The notes: a model not told the origin generated them from the letters alone. A DNA stretch of 64,000 nt from Charina bottae (GCA_023362775.1 JALMGJ010000006.1:4363001-4427000), one strand, 5' to 3'. Shown: positions 22,464 to 34,836, counted from the first letter of the stretch. Program-made: numbers and translations.

Positions 22464-22471
22464 CACTAATG

Positions 22472-23589
22472 TATCAGGCTAAAATGTGTTTTGAGTCCAG
22501 CATGTTGTGGGAACCCAGCCATTGTTTTAGTAGACTGTGGGAACTAACCTAACGCATTATGCCACAGTATATTTTATTTATGTGGGCGTGGCATGTCAGT
22601 TGAACACAGCCATAGTGTGCGGTTACTCTGGGTTTCGGATTAAGCAAGCTGTAGAAAGCTTGTGAGAACATAATCTAGTAGGCATTGAAAGAATGGTTTT
22701 TCTTGCATGCCTCCTCTCCTGCACTCATTCATCTCCGTGGGGCTAAAGGCGATCTTCCACTTTCCATTTGCTTCTAACTTTTGGATGAGAGGCATGGCTG
22801 AGTCCTTTGGAGTTTTGTGCCTTTATGTAAAAACTATCCTGTGAACCATGACTTCAAGGAAGAACCACATTCATTAGAGAGAGAAAAAAGTCTTAGCTTA
22901 TGTAGGAAGCCTGGCTGGTACACTACAACCAGATTTAATTTGTGAAACGAACCTTTCTATTGAACTGTACTGGCAGTCAGTCAGAATTCCAAATTGTAAA
23001 AGCCAAGAAGAGCAGTTTAATGTCACTCACTTAGACTTATTTATATAGTTTGGGCTGCTGCATGGTTTTCCAGTTTCTACTTTCTGCAAATACTGTGAAA
23101 TAAGTGGCACGGAGGCATGTAAGAGCACTGCCTTTAATTTTTTTCAAAAATAACATTCTATGGGCTACTTCTTAGAAAAGTACTTAGAGGTAATGAAGTG
23201 GGTGTTCGGTGATGCTTTTTAGACTATAGGAGAGCATCTTCTATTAAACTTTCATATTGGCTTTTCTTCAATAGCCTCTTATGGAATGAGAGTTCTCTTG
23301 CAGGCAACCTTTCTCCACGTCAGGCAGCATTTTTAGATCAATTATAGTACGGAAAGAGAAAATGGTAGGCAGACCTCATTTTATGCTGAGACGTTAATAG
23401 GGAAGCAGATGCTTTAGATTCAAAGGCAAGAAGGTGCTATGGAGTGACAGGTACTTTCCTGGGACTGCCCGTGGCAAAAGGCGTGCACTTTTTGCAACTC
23501 TTTGGAAACGGGAAAGAGCCTATGGAACAAGTCAACTCTTCCTCATATCTAGAGGTAGTTTTCACCAACAAGCCTGGCGTCTTACCCGC
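22472..23589. other. No recognised feature
   Basis: Unassigned sequence; no exon, RNA or repeat family was recognised. Confidence 0.45.
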
Positions 23590-24180
23590 TGAGCCACCAC
23601 GCCCCTTTAAAACGGTTGGCCCAGAACAAAAAGACCTTTCAACTAGAAAAATATCTAACTATGGGCCTGACATGGCCAAAGAATGCCCTACCAGAGCAAG
23701 ATTTGAGCTCCTGGATTCATGGGCAATTCATCAAGTCAAGTGTCTTATCCAGAGAGGATATGTATATGTGGCCCGCTACAAATAGAGGACATCACTCATA
23801 TCCTCTTTGACTGCCAGCTGTATGCTTGAGTCAGAGTACAGCATTTAAAGTCGCTAATTGACAGGGTAGCCCATTGGGACCCCATCCATAAGATATCTTA
23901 CTTCCTCCAAGGTACAAACACATGGACAGTAAGCAAGACTGCCAAGTTTAGAGCTAAAGCCATTCAACCGAGATTGGGATCAACTGCCAAGGGGATGATC
24001 TTTCCTGATTATTTAACTGAATATTTTAATATCCCAATACACTGTATTATTTTATCGTTTTATCTGATATGGTCATTAGACTAATCGATAAACAACAAAC
24101 TGTTAAAAAACAAACAAAATTGTTTTGCATATTCTTTGTATTTCTTTTTTTTTAAATTACAATAAAATTATATAAAAATT
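23590..24180 (+). mobile_element. Probable LINE 3' end with zinc-knuckle-like tail
   Basis: Across two frames the translation contains IEDITHILFDCQLYA near 23785-23828 and TAKFRAKAIQ near 23938-23967. This resembles the His/Cys block and C-terminus seen in many squamate LINE ORF2 proteins. An A/T-rich tail with aataaaattatataaaaa follows (about 24160-24185). No RT is present and the clade is uncertain. The ORFs at 23444-23810 are fragments of this. Confidence 0.4.
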
Positions 24181-27100
24181 ATATAAAAAGTGTATGAAAT
24201 TTGCGCTTGCAACCCATCACGTAAAGAAGCTGTCAGAATAGGATGGAAAGTCATCTAAATGCTTCCCCGAATCTGACTGCCCAACAGGCTAAAAGGCTCT
24301 TTCGAGCTGACTCATTGTAAAGTCACTTTGCTATGCAAGCACCAAAAGCTAGTGGAATTTCCAATCAGGCACAATTTTTACATTGCCTACTCAAAAAGGC
24401 GAACCTCAAAGATTTATCTGAAAAGTGCTTTTGGCTATGAAAGCCGGCCAAGAATTGCTGCCTCCACAGACAGAGCATCGAGTCAGAAGCCCTCGATCTC
24501 TGTGTTACCAGCCAAGACTCAACACCCTCCATGACTGTCAGGCTCTTTACTGGATGTGTCAAAATGTGTATATTATTTAGTCTCGTGCCTACTTTGTTTT
24601 GGGAGAGAGGGGGCTGGAGAGAAAGCAAGCTGATGAAAGGTTGTCTTGATTTATAGAATCAATGAAACGTCTTTCCAGAATCCAAACTTGACTGATCAGA
24701 TGTAGCCCCTTACCTGACATGATGGGAACAAGACAAATGCTTCACGCAGGAAACAGGGTTTTATGTCTCTAGCTTTCCTCTACTTGCATATCAGCAAGAG
24801 GAAGGAGAGCTTGACTGGCTGACGGAGGAAACAAGCAGCTTCACCTGAAGGATTTTCATAAGCTGTCACCTCTAATAATATACGTGCAGCAAAATTGTCA
24901 GCTCTCATAAAGCTTTAACAATGTCACACAAGCAAACCCACCACCCTGTCACCAATCATCTACGTTGCCTCCATAATGATCTGTTTCACAATCTCTTAGC
25001 AAAGCTTTATTTTTTTTAAAACAACTACCTACCTACCTACCTACCTATCATCCAAATGTGTAGGATTATATTTCCTAAAATCCATGGTCAACAGAGCTTT
25101 CAGAATTTTGAGAGAAGTAAATTTGGAGAAAACCAGGTTAGGGAAATTGCTACATGGGCTCTATATGGGAGTATCAAATTGTCTATCGGTAAGTCCACAT
25201 TATCCCTTCTAGGTAAAAAATATACCAGGGGTGTGGAACATACCTGTAAGACACTGTGTGGAGGAAACCAATGAAGGTGATTAATGGTCTAAATCAGGCC
25301 AAAGGAAAGTAGGGCATGCTATTATATCCTTAATTATTTGTCAGGATGCTTCAGCAAAGGAAAAAAGAAAAATCAGTTAGTCCTTGTTTACCTGCTAAAT
25401 ACCAACAGTTAGGGAGTCCTTAATAAAGGGCATGTTTGCACTAATTACTAGCTTTGAATACCTACTGATCTAAGATATTTCTAGTCCATCTCTGTCCTGC
25501 TTTGTCCCCCCCCCCAACAAAATACAGAATGTGGTAATATAGGATGAAATTGTTCTAGCCCTATTTAACAGAAAATGCAACATGGTGGAGACACAGATTG
25601 TCCATTTTATATGAATGTCTTGCTTTGTTATACTATAAACAGATGAAAAATAACATGTACAAAAATAGATGGCTTAATTACCACCAAAGATGTACACTGA
25701 GATGGTCTGGTGTCATAAAGTACTTGGAAAAAAAACTCTAAGGTCAATAGAAGCTGAGTGCATGCACGTATTGGATGAACCCGTATCTAATGATGTATGT
25801 CTTTCTAGCTAATGGTTTTCCATTGAAAGATGCCAAATGAACTCATCCAATTTGCATCAGTAAGGAAGCTCGCAATACGCTAGCAATATTTACAAGATGA
25901 AGAAATGCCACTCAAGGTCCTTCAAAATCCAAGCTGATGATCTTGAAACACCCTCGAGCGCTTGGTTGTCTTGTTCATGGGATAATGACTCTATGAAATC
26001 AGTGTGGCTGCCAAAGAGACTTTCTACATGCCAAAAAGCCTCACTCTGATATACACAAATACACTCATGCAATTTATCATTGAATGCATGAGTTATGCAC
26101 TCAACAGTTACACTGTCCAAAAATATAAAAATAAATATGAACGCCAGAGCGGAATTCATGATATGTTACGTTGATTGCTGGATAACTTTAGCACTGCATC
26201 CAAAAAATGAAATGAAGCTTGTCCCTGATCTTAAAAAGCAGGGTGTAGATCATCAGTATTTCAGGAAGACAGGGGCAAGGAATTTTCTGGGAAGGAAAAC
26301 TCGATCTTTCACTACTGCAACATTGCAAGCTGTCTTCCTGGCCTCATCTGTAAGACAGCTCCTTTAAGCTGTACTCTGTCCAGGTTGAGATTTCAGTGGT
26401 AACCTAGCCCTCCCTCTGTAAGTCAGAGGTAGGAATCAAAGACTCACAGATGGAGATGCCATTCTCAGCTTTCCATCTGGGCAGTCTAGTGCATGAGAGA
26501 TGGTCCCTCCTATGAGAAACAGACAGGAAGACCAAAGTAGAAGAACAATTTAACTTCTCCACCATTTCAGTGACATGCAAACAGAGTGATTTCAGTGGAA
26601 CTTCTTCCAAGTCAATGAGACCTTTTGCCCACCGCAACCACTCTTAATTGTCATTTGATGTTGATGAAGCATGGCTGATACTGGCACACTCTAGCTGCCT
26701 TGGTACAGAGCACTCAAAGGATTAGTACTCCCGGCATTTCCACGTTCTGAAACACAATGGTTTCCTGTCCCCCGTTATTTTATTGCCTTCCCTCCACTGG
26801 CCCCAGGATGGCAGACATCTGTTACCCAACTGCCTGGTAATAAATATATTTCATAAAACATATGTAACATTATTATGCTGAAGAGCCATGTGGCTTTTAC
26901 AGGAGAGAAACATTCTCTGATGTCAAACAAATGTTTCACTAGCCTACTGAAAGGCTGAGTCTCCTAAGCACACTCCTAAGCACTCACCGGTGTATAAGTT
27001 TGGTTTAATTGCACCAATGGGAAACACACGATCACCTTCCACCTGGAAGCTTCACATCTGAGCAGCACAAAATAAGAAAGGCAGCAACCAACCTCTTGTT

Positions 27101-27338
27101 CTGATCCTGCATTTCCCAAATTTACTCCTCTCCCAATACTGGATCAAAGAAAATCAGGTGTGCCCCTTTCTTTTCAGGCTGGATCTCTAAGAACTACTTG
27201 TCCATTAGAAAAGTATATCCACTATTCATTTATTACATGCAACTGAGCCCTGTTAAGTGCCAGTAATTATCTGGATTTATGCATTACATTACCTCCTGGC
27301 GCTTAACCTGTCTGTCCCAAGAGCAACATATTCTTCGT
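24181..27338. other. No recognised feature (3.1 kb)
   Basis: Long stretch without recognisable mobile elements, apart from a short (CTAC)n at about 25027-25048 and a poly-C run near 25507. No exon-like frame. Absence of repeats over this distance is itself unusual for the window. Confidence 0.4.
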
Positions 27339-27506
27339 TGTGGAGTCCTTGGTGCTCTCTGAGCTTGGTTGTTTGCTTGCAGATGTTTCATTACCCAACT
27401 GGATAACATCATCAGTGTTTCATCAGGCACTGATGACGTTACCTAGTTGGGCAATGAAACGTCTGCAAGCAAACAACCAAGCTCAGAGAGCACCAAGGAC
27501 TCCACA
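27339..27506. repeat. Foldback repeat, 168 bp, with hammerhead-like cores
   Basis: Left arm from 27339 (tgtggagtccttggtgctct) and right arm ending 27506 are reverse complements with about five differences in the inner 38 bases. On the plus strand CTGATGA (27430-27436), a hairpin-forming stretch and GAAAC (27456-27460) make a hammerhead-like core, and the left arm has the same on the minus strand. GCA before the core can pair with TGC after GAAACGTC. A single arm of the same family is at 43389-43495. The sequence just after it (gttcaaccctgagctacag) is also shared with that copy. Confidence 0.75.
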
Positions 27507-28283
27507 GTTCAACCCTGAGCTACAGATATTCTCTTCTATTGGGTACTCCTCATTGCTGGCTTGCTGTTCCCAATTAAATGTGGAGAGATTCAGAGTCAAT
27601 TTCTGATGCTCAACTCTCCCCTTTTCATTTAAAGATGGGTATGCTTAGGTTAACTATCTCTCATTGACTATACAAAATAAACTAAACCTTGGCTTTCAGA
27701 GAACACCACATGGATGGGGGAGACAGTAACCCATTTTGAAGATCAGTTCCTCCTTGAAAGCATGACCCTATGCAGAGTTAATCAGAAGTCTTTCCCCCCT
27801 GGATCTAATGGGGCCTGTTGCCTAGCCAACGGTTTAGAACTACAGCTAAAGTTACACAGAAGTTCAGAAATCTTCACCAACAGGCTATGGCTGGGAGAAA
27901 AAATACCACCAGATTAGATTAATGTTTATTTGAAATGCAGCAGAGCTGTTCTTATTGTCACCTTACAGTATGGCAACTATTGCTAAACAGTCCTAGGTTT
28001 ACACTGTCACAAGGGAACTGATGGAGGACAGAAGTGTGATCTTGGCTTCTAATCATAGCTTCTTTCATCCAAACCGGAACCAGGGTACTCCCAGTAGCAC
28101 CTTTTCCGCTCTAATTCTTTGTTTTAGTTCAGGAGAAGATCACCACTGGACTAGACAGAACCCAAGCTGTCCCCCAATCAAGCAAATGTGTTAAACTGGG
28201 GAAGCCTGAGTACCCTGCCTTCCAAGGCTCACAGCTCATCAATCTACATAACTTTCTACCAACTTCCATCTCTTACTACTGTA
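27507..28283. other. No recognised feature beyond a short flank of the foldback family
   Basis: The first ~30 bp continue the foldback family (gttcaaccctgagctacag). The rest is unassigned. Confidence 0.45.
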
Positions 28284-28432
28284 GCTTGAATCATGTCAAC
28301 TGGATTTCTATTTTCTCAGTGGAAACGTTTCGCTCCTTATCCAAGGAGCTTCTTCAGTCTGAAGAAGCTCCTTGGATAAGGAGCGAAACGTTTCCACTGA
28401 GAAAATAGAAATCCAGTTGACATGATTCAAGC
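28284..28432. repeat. Palindrome of 149 bp (foldback family as at 5942-6170)
   Basis: Arms of 74 bp meet at a single central base (28358) and are exact reverse complements as far as I can read. Each arm holds the hammerhead-like core CTGAAGA, A, GCTCCTT hairpin, GAAACGTTTC. Compared with the copy at 6 kb it lacks the inner agtaaagttagtaaggg segment, so the two foldbacks formed around different centres or one lost its middle. Confidence 0.85.
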
Positions 28433-29995
28433 CACAGACAATTCCACCTGGATGACTGAGAACCTTCATAGACATCTCTTCCTACTGCCCTTCAAACTGC
28501 CCATGATAGAATATGATATTGTGTCTATTACACAAGGAGCTTTTTATCTATTGTCCTGATAGGTACCAAAGCAGTGTTCCCACAAGACTCTTAATTTGGA
28601 TACTGGAAGGGATAGTATGTTGTGGGAACTCCCTAAATGGGTTCATTGACCCAATCAGCTAACTCCAAGAAGGACCCAGTCTTCCATAGAGTTAAAAGTG
28701 CATTGGTTTAATCTTACCACTCCTGAGATCAAGGTGCAGTCCTAGAGAGGCCCTGGCAACATGAGAGGAATTGAACATGAGCAGAAACAGATGTGAAATT
28801 ATTTTTAAAAACCTGAATCTGTCCACAACAGCATTAATTCTGATTGCATTTTTTTTTTGCTCCGGTGAAAAAAAGAGACGTGGGTCAGGAAGTGATAGCC
28901 TCCAAGCCTTCTTTGCACATGGCTTCTTGGCACGCAACGGTAACAACGGCCACGCAATTAAGCCAACCGTGTTTATGTGCTGCAAAGGCACAACGATGCG
29001 CCTAGTGACAAGGAGAATGGAAGGGTGTGCCGTTCACAACAAGGGAATAAGGCCTAGCTTACACAAACCAAGTGGGTTCCCTTCAGCAGGCCTTTCTGCT
29101 TCTACTTTAAAACAAGCTGGAGAGGAGGGCGTCAGTCGCAAAATCATTTCTCTTCTCCCGGGTGGTTATTGATGTGCTACTCAGCAAAAAGAGAGAGAGA
29201 GAAAAAAAAAGGGGGGGAGTAGGTTAAGACGTAGCAAATGCCATCTTTTCCCCACAGTGTGACAAGCGCATTGTACGATGCTGAGAGATTTTCCTGTCGT
29301 AAATCTTGCCCTAACCATTTTTATGATGCGCATTATTTCTAGTGCATAGCCATCAAGCTGGCAATGAAACCAAGGTATGCCATGCAAATTGCTATTCAAA
29401 ATGTGTCACCTGTATCCGACAGAGGTTGTGGTGGGGAGAGGTGGAAGGGGTAGCAAAAAGAGGGAGGGGGGAAACCCAGGACTTTTCATTATGCCTTACG
29501 TGCCTTTTGAATGTCAGCCATGAAGATAATATCTGATTGCCCATGACAAGCTGACAGAAACGCTACAGACGAACAGCCAGAACTACATGCCGCAGCGAAA
29601 CGGTCACTTTGGAGAAAGAGTTTTCCCTAGGAGTGTCTTCCCTGTCACAACGCAGCAGCTGACAACTTTATGAAATGCACTCTAAAGACAGCGAGAGTTT
29701 ATTGACATTACAGTCGTTAGCGGCAAGTATTTCACAAACATGAGGAATCTAAACTGATCGCTTGTCATCTGATTTTCTTTTCAAATGTAGCCCGTAGGTC
29801 TCCAAATCAATACTGCTTTCTTTTTAAAGGCGATGGAAGAAGGAGGGGGATCCACCTTAGTGTCCTGCATAATCCAATTCGTAACTTGAAAAAGCCTTGA
29901 CAATCCTAGCAGATGGTCAGGAGAGCCAGGAAGACGTCAACTGTGCCTCTGCTCAGCCACAAAATCACCCCATGGGTAAAGAAACAGCAAATAGA
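28433..29995. other. Mostly unassigned; possible conserved non-coding block at 29220-29800
   Basis: The first ~40 bp continue the foldback flank (as at 6171-6205). 29220-29800 has no repeat signature and balanced composition, and holds an octamer ATGCAAAT (29382-29389). It reads like a distal regulatory block, but that is only an impression. A 133-residue frame at 28771-29172 resembles no family I know and is probably chance. Confidence 0.3.
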
Positions 29996-30434
29996 GAGCC
30001 AGTTTGGTCTAGTGGTTAAAGCACTGGGCTAGAAACCAGGAGACTGAGAGTTCTAGTCCCACCTTGGGCATGAAAGCCGGCTGGGTGACCTTGGGCCAGT
30101 CACTCTCTCTCTCAGCCCTAGGAAGGAGCCAATGGCAAACCAGGAGACTGAGAGTTCTAGTCCCACCTTAGGCATGAAAGCCGGCTGGGTGACCTTGGGC
30201 CAGTCCCTCTCTCTCAGCCCTAGGAAAGAGCCAATGGCAAACCAGGAGACTGATAGTTCTAGTCCCGCCTGAGGCATGAAAGCTGGCTGGGTCACTCTCT
30301 CTCAGCCCACCTTACCTCACAGGGTTGTTGTTGTGGGGAAAACAGGAGGAGGAAGGAGTATTTGGTATGTTTTCCGCCTTGAGTTATTTATAAAAAAAAT
30401 AATAAAGGTGGGATAGAAAATAAATAAAATAAAT
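29996..30434 (+). mobile_element. Sauria-type tRNA SINE with internal triplication
   Basis: The tRNA-like head begins gccagtttggtctagtggtt. The segment starting aaccaggagactga and running through the B-box, the ccggctgggtgaccttggg block and agccaatggc is present three times in tandem, starting near 30035, 30138 and 30239 (period about 103 bp). The 3' part (ctcacagggttgttg, ttccgccttgagttatttat) and an A-rich tail follow once. A full SINE of this type has the segment once. The tail differs from the 6.4- and 62.8-kb SINEs, so it is a different subtype. Confidence 0.8.
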
Positions 30435-31589
30435 AAAAACTGTGGTCTCGCTGTCACATGCCATCTGAAATCAGACAGTCATGGACATGGGCCCATAATG
30501 AATATTGCAGAGCATTCCTTGGGCCAACTTGTGGATAAAAGAGTTGAGGGGGGCAAGCTTTAGAAAATAGCATCAAAGGTACGTGGTTCTTCCTTCAGCT
30601 GGGAGGTTACTTGACGTGCAACATCTATTTTCACTATTCTAAAATAACCAGACTGGAGATAGTAAGGTAGATTGTAGGCATGGAGAGAAGGGGAGGGGAT
30701 AATTAATTAAATCCTTAATTAAAGAGCATGATTTGGAGCTCATGTGTTTGAGGCTTTTTCTTGCTTGGCAAGGTGGCAGATGCAAGAGCGTCCAGTTCCA
30801 GCCTTGAACACCAGAAGAGCCCTGTTGGATAAAGCTGAAGGCCTATCCAATCCAGCAGCCTGTGTCACAGAGTGGACAACTTCCATCTGGAAGCTCACAA
30901 GCAAGACATTATGGTGGCAACCCTATTCCAGTCAAGTTGCCTTTGACTCAGGAAAGTTATGCAGCTGTTCAAGCTAGCAAATTTGTTTGTTTGTTTGACT
31001 AAATTTTTGTGGGGTCTTCTTTGGAAATCATCCATCCTCCTTCACCACATCTGGGGAAGCAACCTAGTGTATTAGGTGAAAACTAGAATGCTCCTACGAT
31101 GTAAGAATCCATCCACAATGTGGATGCAATGTCTGAAAATTATAAAACGTTGAAGCTTTTGGACTTTGAGCTAAATGGGTTAAATGATCTCTCAATAATC
31201 AGGGGAAGATGGGATAAAATGGCTGTTCATGAAGCTTCAGAGAGTGAGATTAACTGCTAATTTAATTTGATTAATTATGATTTCAGAAAAGATGTTGGTT
31301 GGTTGGTTGGTTGGTTGGTTATTTGTTTGTTTGTTTGTTTGTTTGTTTGTAGTACAATTTCATTTACACTCCATCATCAGTGCACTGAGCCCCTTTAAAT
31401 CAAACTACTAAGAAATAAAATGTCAGAACCAGAAAAGAGTTTCAGGGAAATACTCTGTTTCTGCCTCCATATATTTCTTCCTCTCTATTTCAGCTACAGT
31501 TGTTCAAAACAGGTTGCGGGTTACTAGAAACTTCAGAGGGGCACCCTACCTCAAGCCTTCCGGGGAAGGGCCTCCTCTCACATTTTTGT
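30435..31589. other. Unassigned sequence with a compound simple repeat
   Basis: No exon or mobile element was recognised. A compound repeat (TTGG)n then (TTTG)n runs from about 31295 to 31350. Confidence 0.45.
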
Positions 31590-31601
31590 GGGGAGGCAAA
31601 T

Positions 31602-34600
31602 GTTGTTGTTTATTCGTTCACTCGCTTCCGACTCTTCGTGACCTCATGGACCAGTCCACGCCAGAGCTTCCTGCCGGCCGCCACCATCCCCAGATCCCCC
31701 ATGGTTGAGTCCGTCACCTCCAGAATATCATCCATCCATCTTGCCCTTGGTCGGCCCCTCTTCCTTTGGCCTTCCACTTTCCCTAGCATCAGCTTCTTCT
31801 CCAGGGTATCCTGTCTTCTCATTATGTGGCCAAAGTACTTCAGTTTTGCCTTTAATATCATTCCCTCAAGTGAGCAGTCTGGCTTTATTTCCTGGAGGAT
31901 GGACTGGTTTGGTCTTCTTGCAGTCCAAGGCACTCGCAGAATTTTCCTCCAACACCACAGTTCAAAAGCATCTATCTTCCTTCACTCAGCCTTCCTTATG
32001 GTCCAGCTCTCGCAGCCATAGGTTACTACGGGGAATACCATTGCTTTCACTACGCGGACCTTTGTTGTCAGTGTGATGTCTCTGCTCTTAACTATTTTAT
32101 CAAGATTTGCCATTGCTCTCCTCCCAAGAAGTAGACGTCTTCTGATTTCCTGGCTGCAGTCAGCGGCTGCAGTAATCTTTGCGCCTAGAAATACAAAGTC
32201 TGTCACTGCCTCCACTTTTTCTCCCTCTATTTGCCAGTCATCAATCAAGCTTGTTGCCATAATCTTGGTTTTTTTGAGGTTTAACTGCAACCCAGCTTTT
32301 GCACTTTCTTCTTTCACCTTCGTCATAAGGCTCCTCAACTCCTCCTCGCTTTCAGCCATCAAAGTGGTATCATCTGCATATCTGAGATTGTTAATGTTTC
32401 TTCCAGCGATTTTAACTCCAGCCTTGGATTCCTCAAGCCCAGCATGTCGCATGATGTGTTCTGCGTACAGGTTGAATAGGTAGGGTGAGAGTATACAACC
32501 CTGCCGTACTCCTTTCCCAATCTTAAACCAGTCCGTTGTTCCGTGCTCTGTTCTTACCGTTGCTACTTGGTCGTTATACAGATTCCTCAGGAGGCAGACA
32601 AGATGACTTGGTGTCCCCATACCACCAAGAACTTGCCACAATTTGTTATGATTCACACAGTCAAAGGCTTTAGAATAGTCAATAAAACAAAAATAGACAT
32701 TTTTCTGAAACTCCCTGGCTTTCTCCGTTATCCAGCGGATATTGGCAATTTGGTCTCTAGTTCTTCTGCCTTTTCTAAACCCAGCTTGTACTTCTGGCAA
32801 TTCTCGCTCCATGAATTGCTGGAGTCTACCTTGCAAGATCTTGAGCATTACCTTACTGGCATGTGAAATAAGTTCCACTGTTCAATAGTTTGAACATTCT
32901 TTAGTGCTTCCCTTTTTTGGTATGGGGATATAAGTTGATTTTTTCCAATCTGATGGCCATTCTTGTGTTTTCCAAATTTGCTGGCATATGGCATGCATCA
33001 CCTTGACAGCATCATCTTGCAAGATTTTAAACAGTTCAGCTGGGATACCGTCATCTCCTGCTGCCTTGTTATTAGCAATGCTTCTTAAGGCCCATTCAAC
33101 CTCACTCTTCAGGATGTCTGGCTCGAACTCACTGACCACACCGTCAAAGCTATCTCCAATATTATTATCCTTCCTATACAGATCTTCCGTATATTCTTGC
33201 CACCTTTTCTTGATCTCTTCTGCTTCTGTTAGGTCCTTACCATCTTTGTTTTTGATCATACCCATTTTTGCCTGGAATTTACCTCCGATGTTTCTAATTT
33301 TCTGGAAGAGGTCTCTTGTCCTTCCTATTCTATTGTCTTCTTCCACTTCCGCACATTGCTTGTTTAAAAATAATTCCTTATCTCTTCTGGCTAACCTCTG
33401 GAATTTTGCATTTAATTGGGCATATCTTCCCCTATCACTGTTGCCTTTTGCTTTCCTTCTTTCTTGGGCTACTTCCAGTGTTTCAGCAGACAGCCATCTT
33501 GCCTTCTTGGTTTTCTTTTTCTTTGGGACGTTTTTTGTTGCCGCCTCCTGAACAATGTTGCGAACTTCTGTCCATAGCTCTTCCGGGACCCTATCTACTA
33601 AATCTAGTCCCTTAAATCTATTCTTCACTTCCACTGCATATTCATTAGGAATGTTAGTGAGCTCATATCTAACTGATCTGTGGGTCTTCCCTATTCTCTT
33701 TAGTCTGATTCTAAATTGTGCAATAAGAAGTTTGTGATCTGAACTACAGTCAGCTCCAGGTCTTGTTTTTACCGACTGTATAGATGTCCGCCACCTTTGG
33801 CTGCAAAGGATGTAGTCAATCTGATTTCGGTGTCGACCATCTGGTGAAGTCCATGTCTAAAGTCGTCTTTTAGGTTGCTGGAAGAGAGTGTTTGTTATGC
33901 ACAGTGAATTGTCTTGGCAAAATTCTATCAGCCTATGTCCCGCTTCATTTTGTTCTCCCAGACCATGCTTGCCTGTAATTCCAGGTGTCGTTTGACTACC
34001 CACCTTAGCATTCCAGTCTCCTGTAATGAAAATAACATCTCTTTTTGGTGTATTATCCAGTAGGTGATGCAGATCCTCATAGAACTGATCTACTTCTGCT
34101 TCTTCAGCATCTGTGGTTGGGGCGTATATTTGGATCACTGTGATGTTAAATGGCTTACCCTGAATTCAAATTGAGATCATTCTATCGTTTTTTTGGATTG
34201 TATCCAAGCACTGCTTTAGCCACTTTGTTATTAATTATGAAGGCTACTCCATTTCTTCTGTGGTCCTCTTGTCCACAGTAGTAGATCTGGTGGTCATCTG
34301 ATGTGAAGTGGCCCATTCCAGTCCATTTCAGTTCACTGACACCTAAAATGTCTATATTTAATCTTGACATCTCACCAATAACCACATCCAATTTGCCCTG
34401 GCTCATAGAACTTACATTCCAGGTTCCTATGGTGTGTTGATCTTTAGAACATCGGATTCGTCGTTCACCACCAGCACCGTCGGCCGCTAGCGTTCCTTTC
34501 GGCTTTGAGCTAGCTGTGTCATCACATCTGGGGCTAGTTGAACTTATCCTCTGTTCCTCCCCAGTAGCATTTTGACCATCTTCCGACCTGGGAGTCCCAT

Positions 34601-34824
34601 CTTCCGATGGTATACCGACATATCTCTGGTTGTACTGATCCATTTAGTTTTCACGGCAAGAATACTGGGGTGGGTTGCCATTACCTTCCCCAGGGATCGT
34701 ATTTAGTCTGACCTCTCTGCCACGACCTTCCCGTCTTGGGTGTGCCTTCATGGTTTAGCTCATGGTTTCATTGAGGTGCTCAAGCTCCAGCACCACGACA
34801 AGGTAACGATCTCCTTTGCTGGAG
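31602..34824 (-). mobile_element. BovB (RTE) LINE, full length (3,223 bp)
   Basis: Bounded by a perfect 12-bp target duplication ggggaggcaaat (31590-31601 and 34825-34836). The 3' end is at 31602 and the 5' end at 34824. It holds a 5' UTR of about 180 bp (34644-34824), the APE endonuclease, the reverse transcriptase and the BovB C-terminal region. It is the only full-length retroelement in the window. BovB is known for horizontal transfer between squamates and ruminants, and it supplies retrotransposition proteins to Sauria-type SINEs. The copy is inactivated by the lesions listed for its ORF. Confidence 0.95.
31610..34643 (-). pseudogene. BovB ORF2: APE endonuclease plus reverse transcriptase, disrupted
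   Basis: Reading from 34643 downward: a basic N-terminal segment, endonuclease motifs (GTWNVSSM, SELKWTGMG, then FITGDWNAKVG), a linker rich in Lys/Arg, and RT motifs (motif A FIDYSKAFDCVNH, motif B GVRQGCILSPYLFN, catalytic YADD in LRYADDTTL near 32375). The C-terminal region has YGCESWTIRK and LEVTDSTMG. The frame is broken at five points: a frameshift at the T7 run 34188-34194, and stops at 34166-34168, 33857-33859, 32882-32884 and 31982-31984. Three of the four stops look like CGA-to-TGA changes. An intact ORF of about 1,010 residues would match the family length. Antisense frames at 32988-33551 are shadows. Confidence 0.9.
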
Positions 34825-34836
34825 GGGGAGGCAAAT

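Noticed and set aside
28771..29172. 133-residue open frame as a host gene or exon
   Set aside because: No recognisable domain and no splice-site context or family resemblance; a frame of this length is expected by chance in 64 kb.
32988..33551. 187-residue frame on the plus strand
   Set aside because: It is antisense to the BovB ORF2 and is rich in Leu/Ser as expected for a shadow frame.
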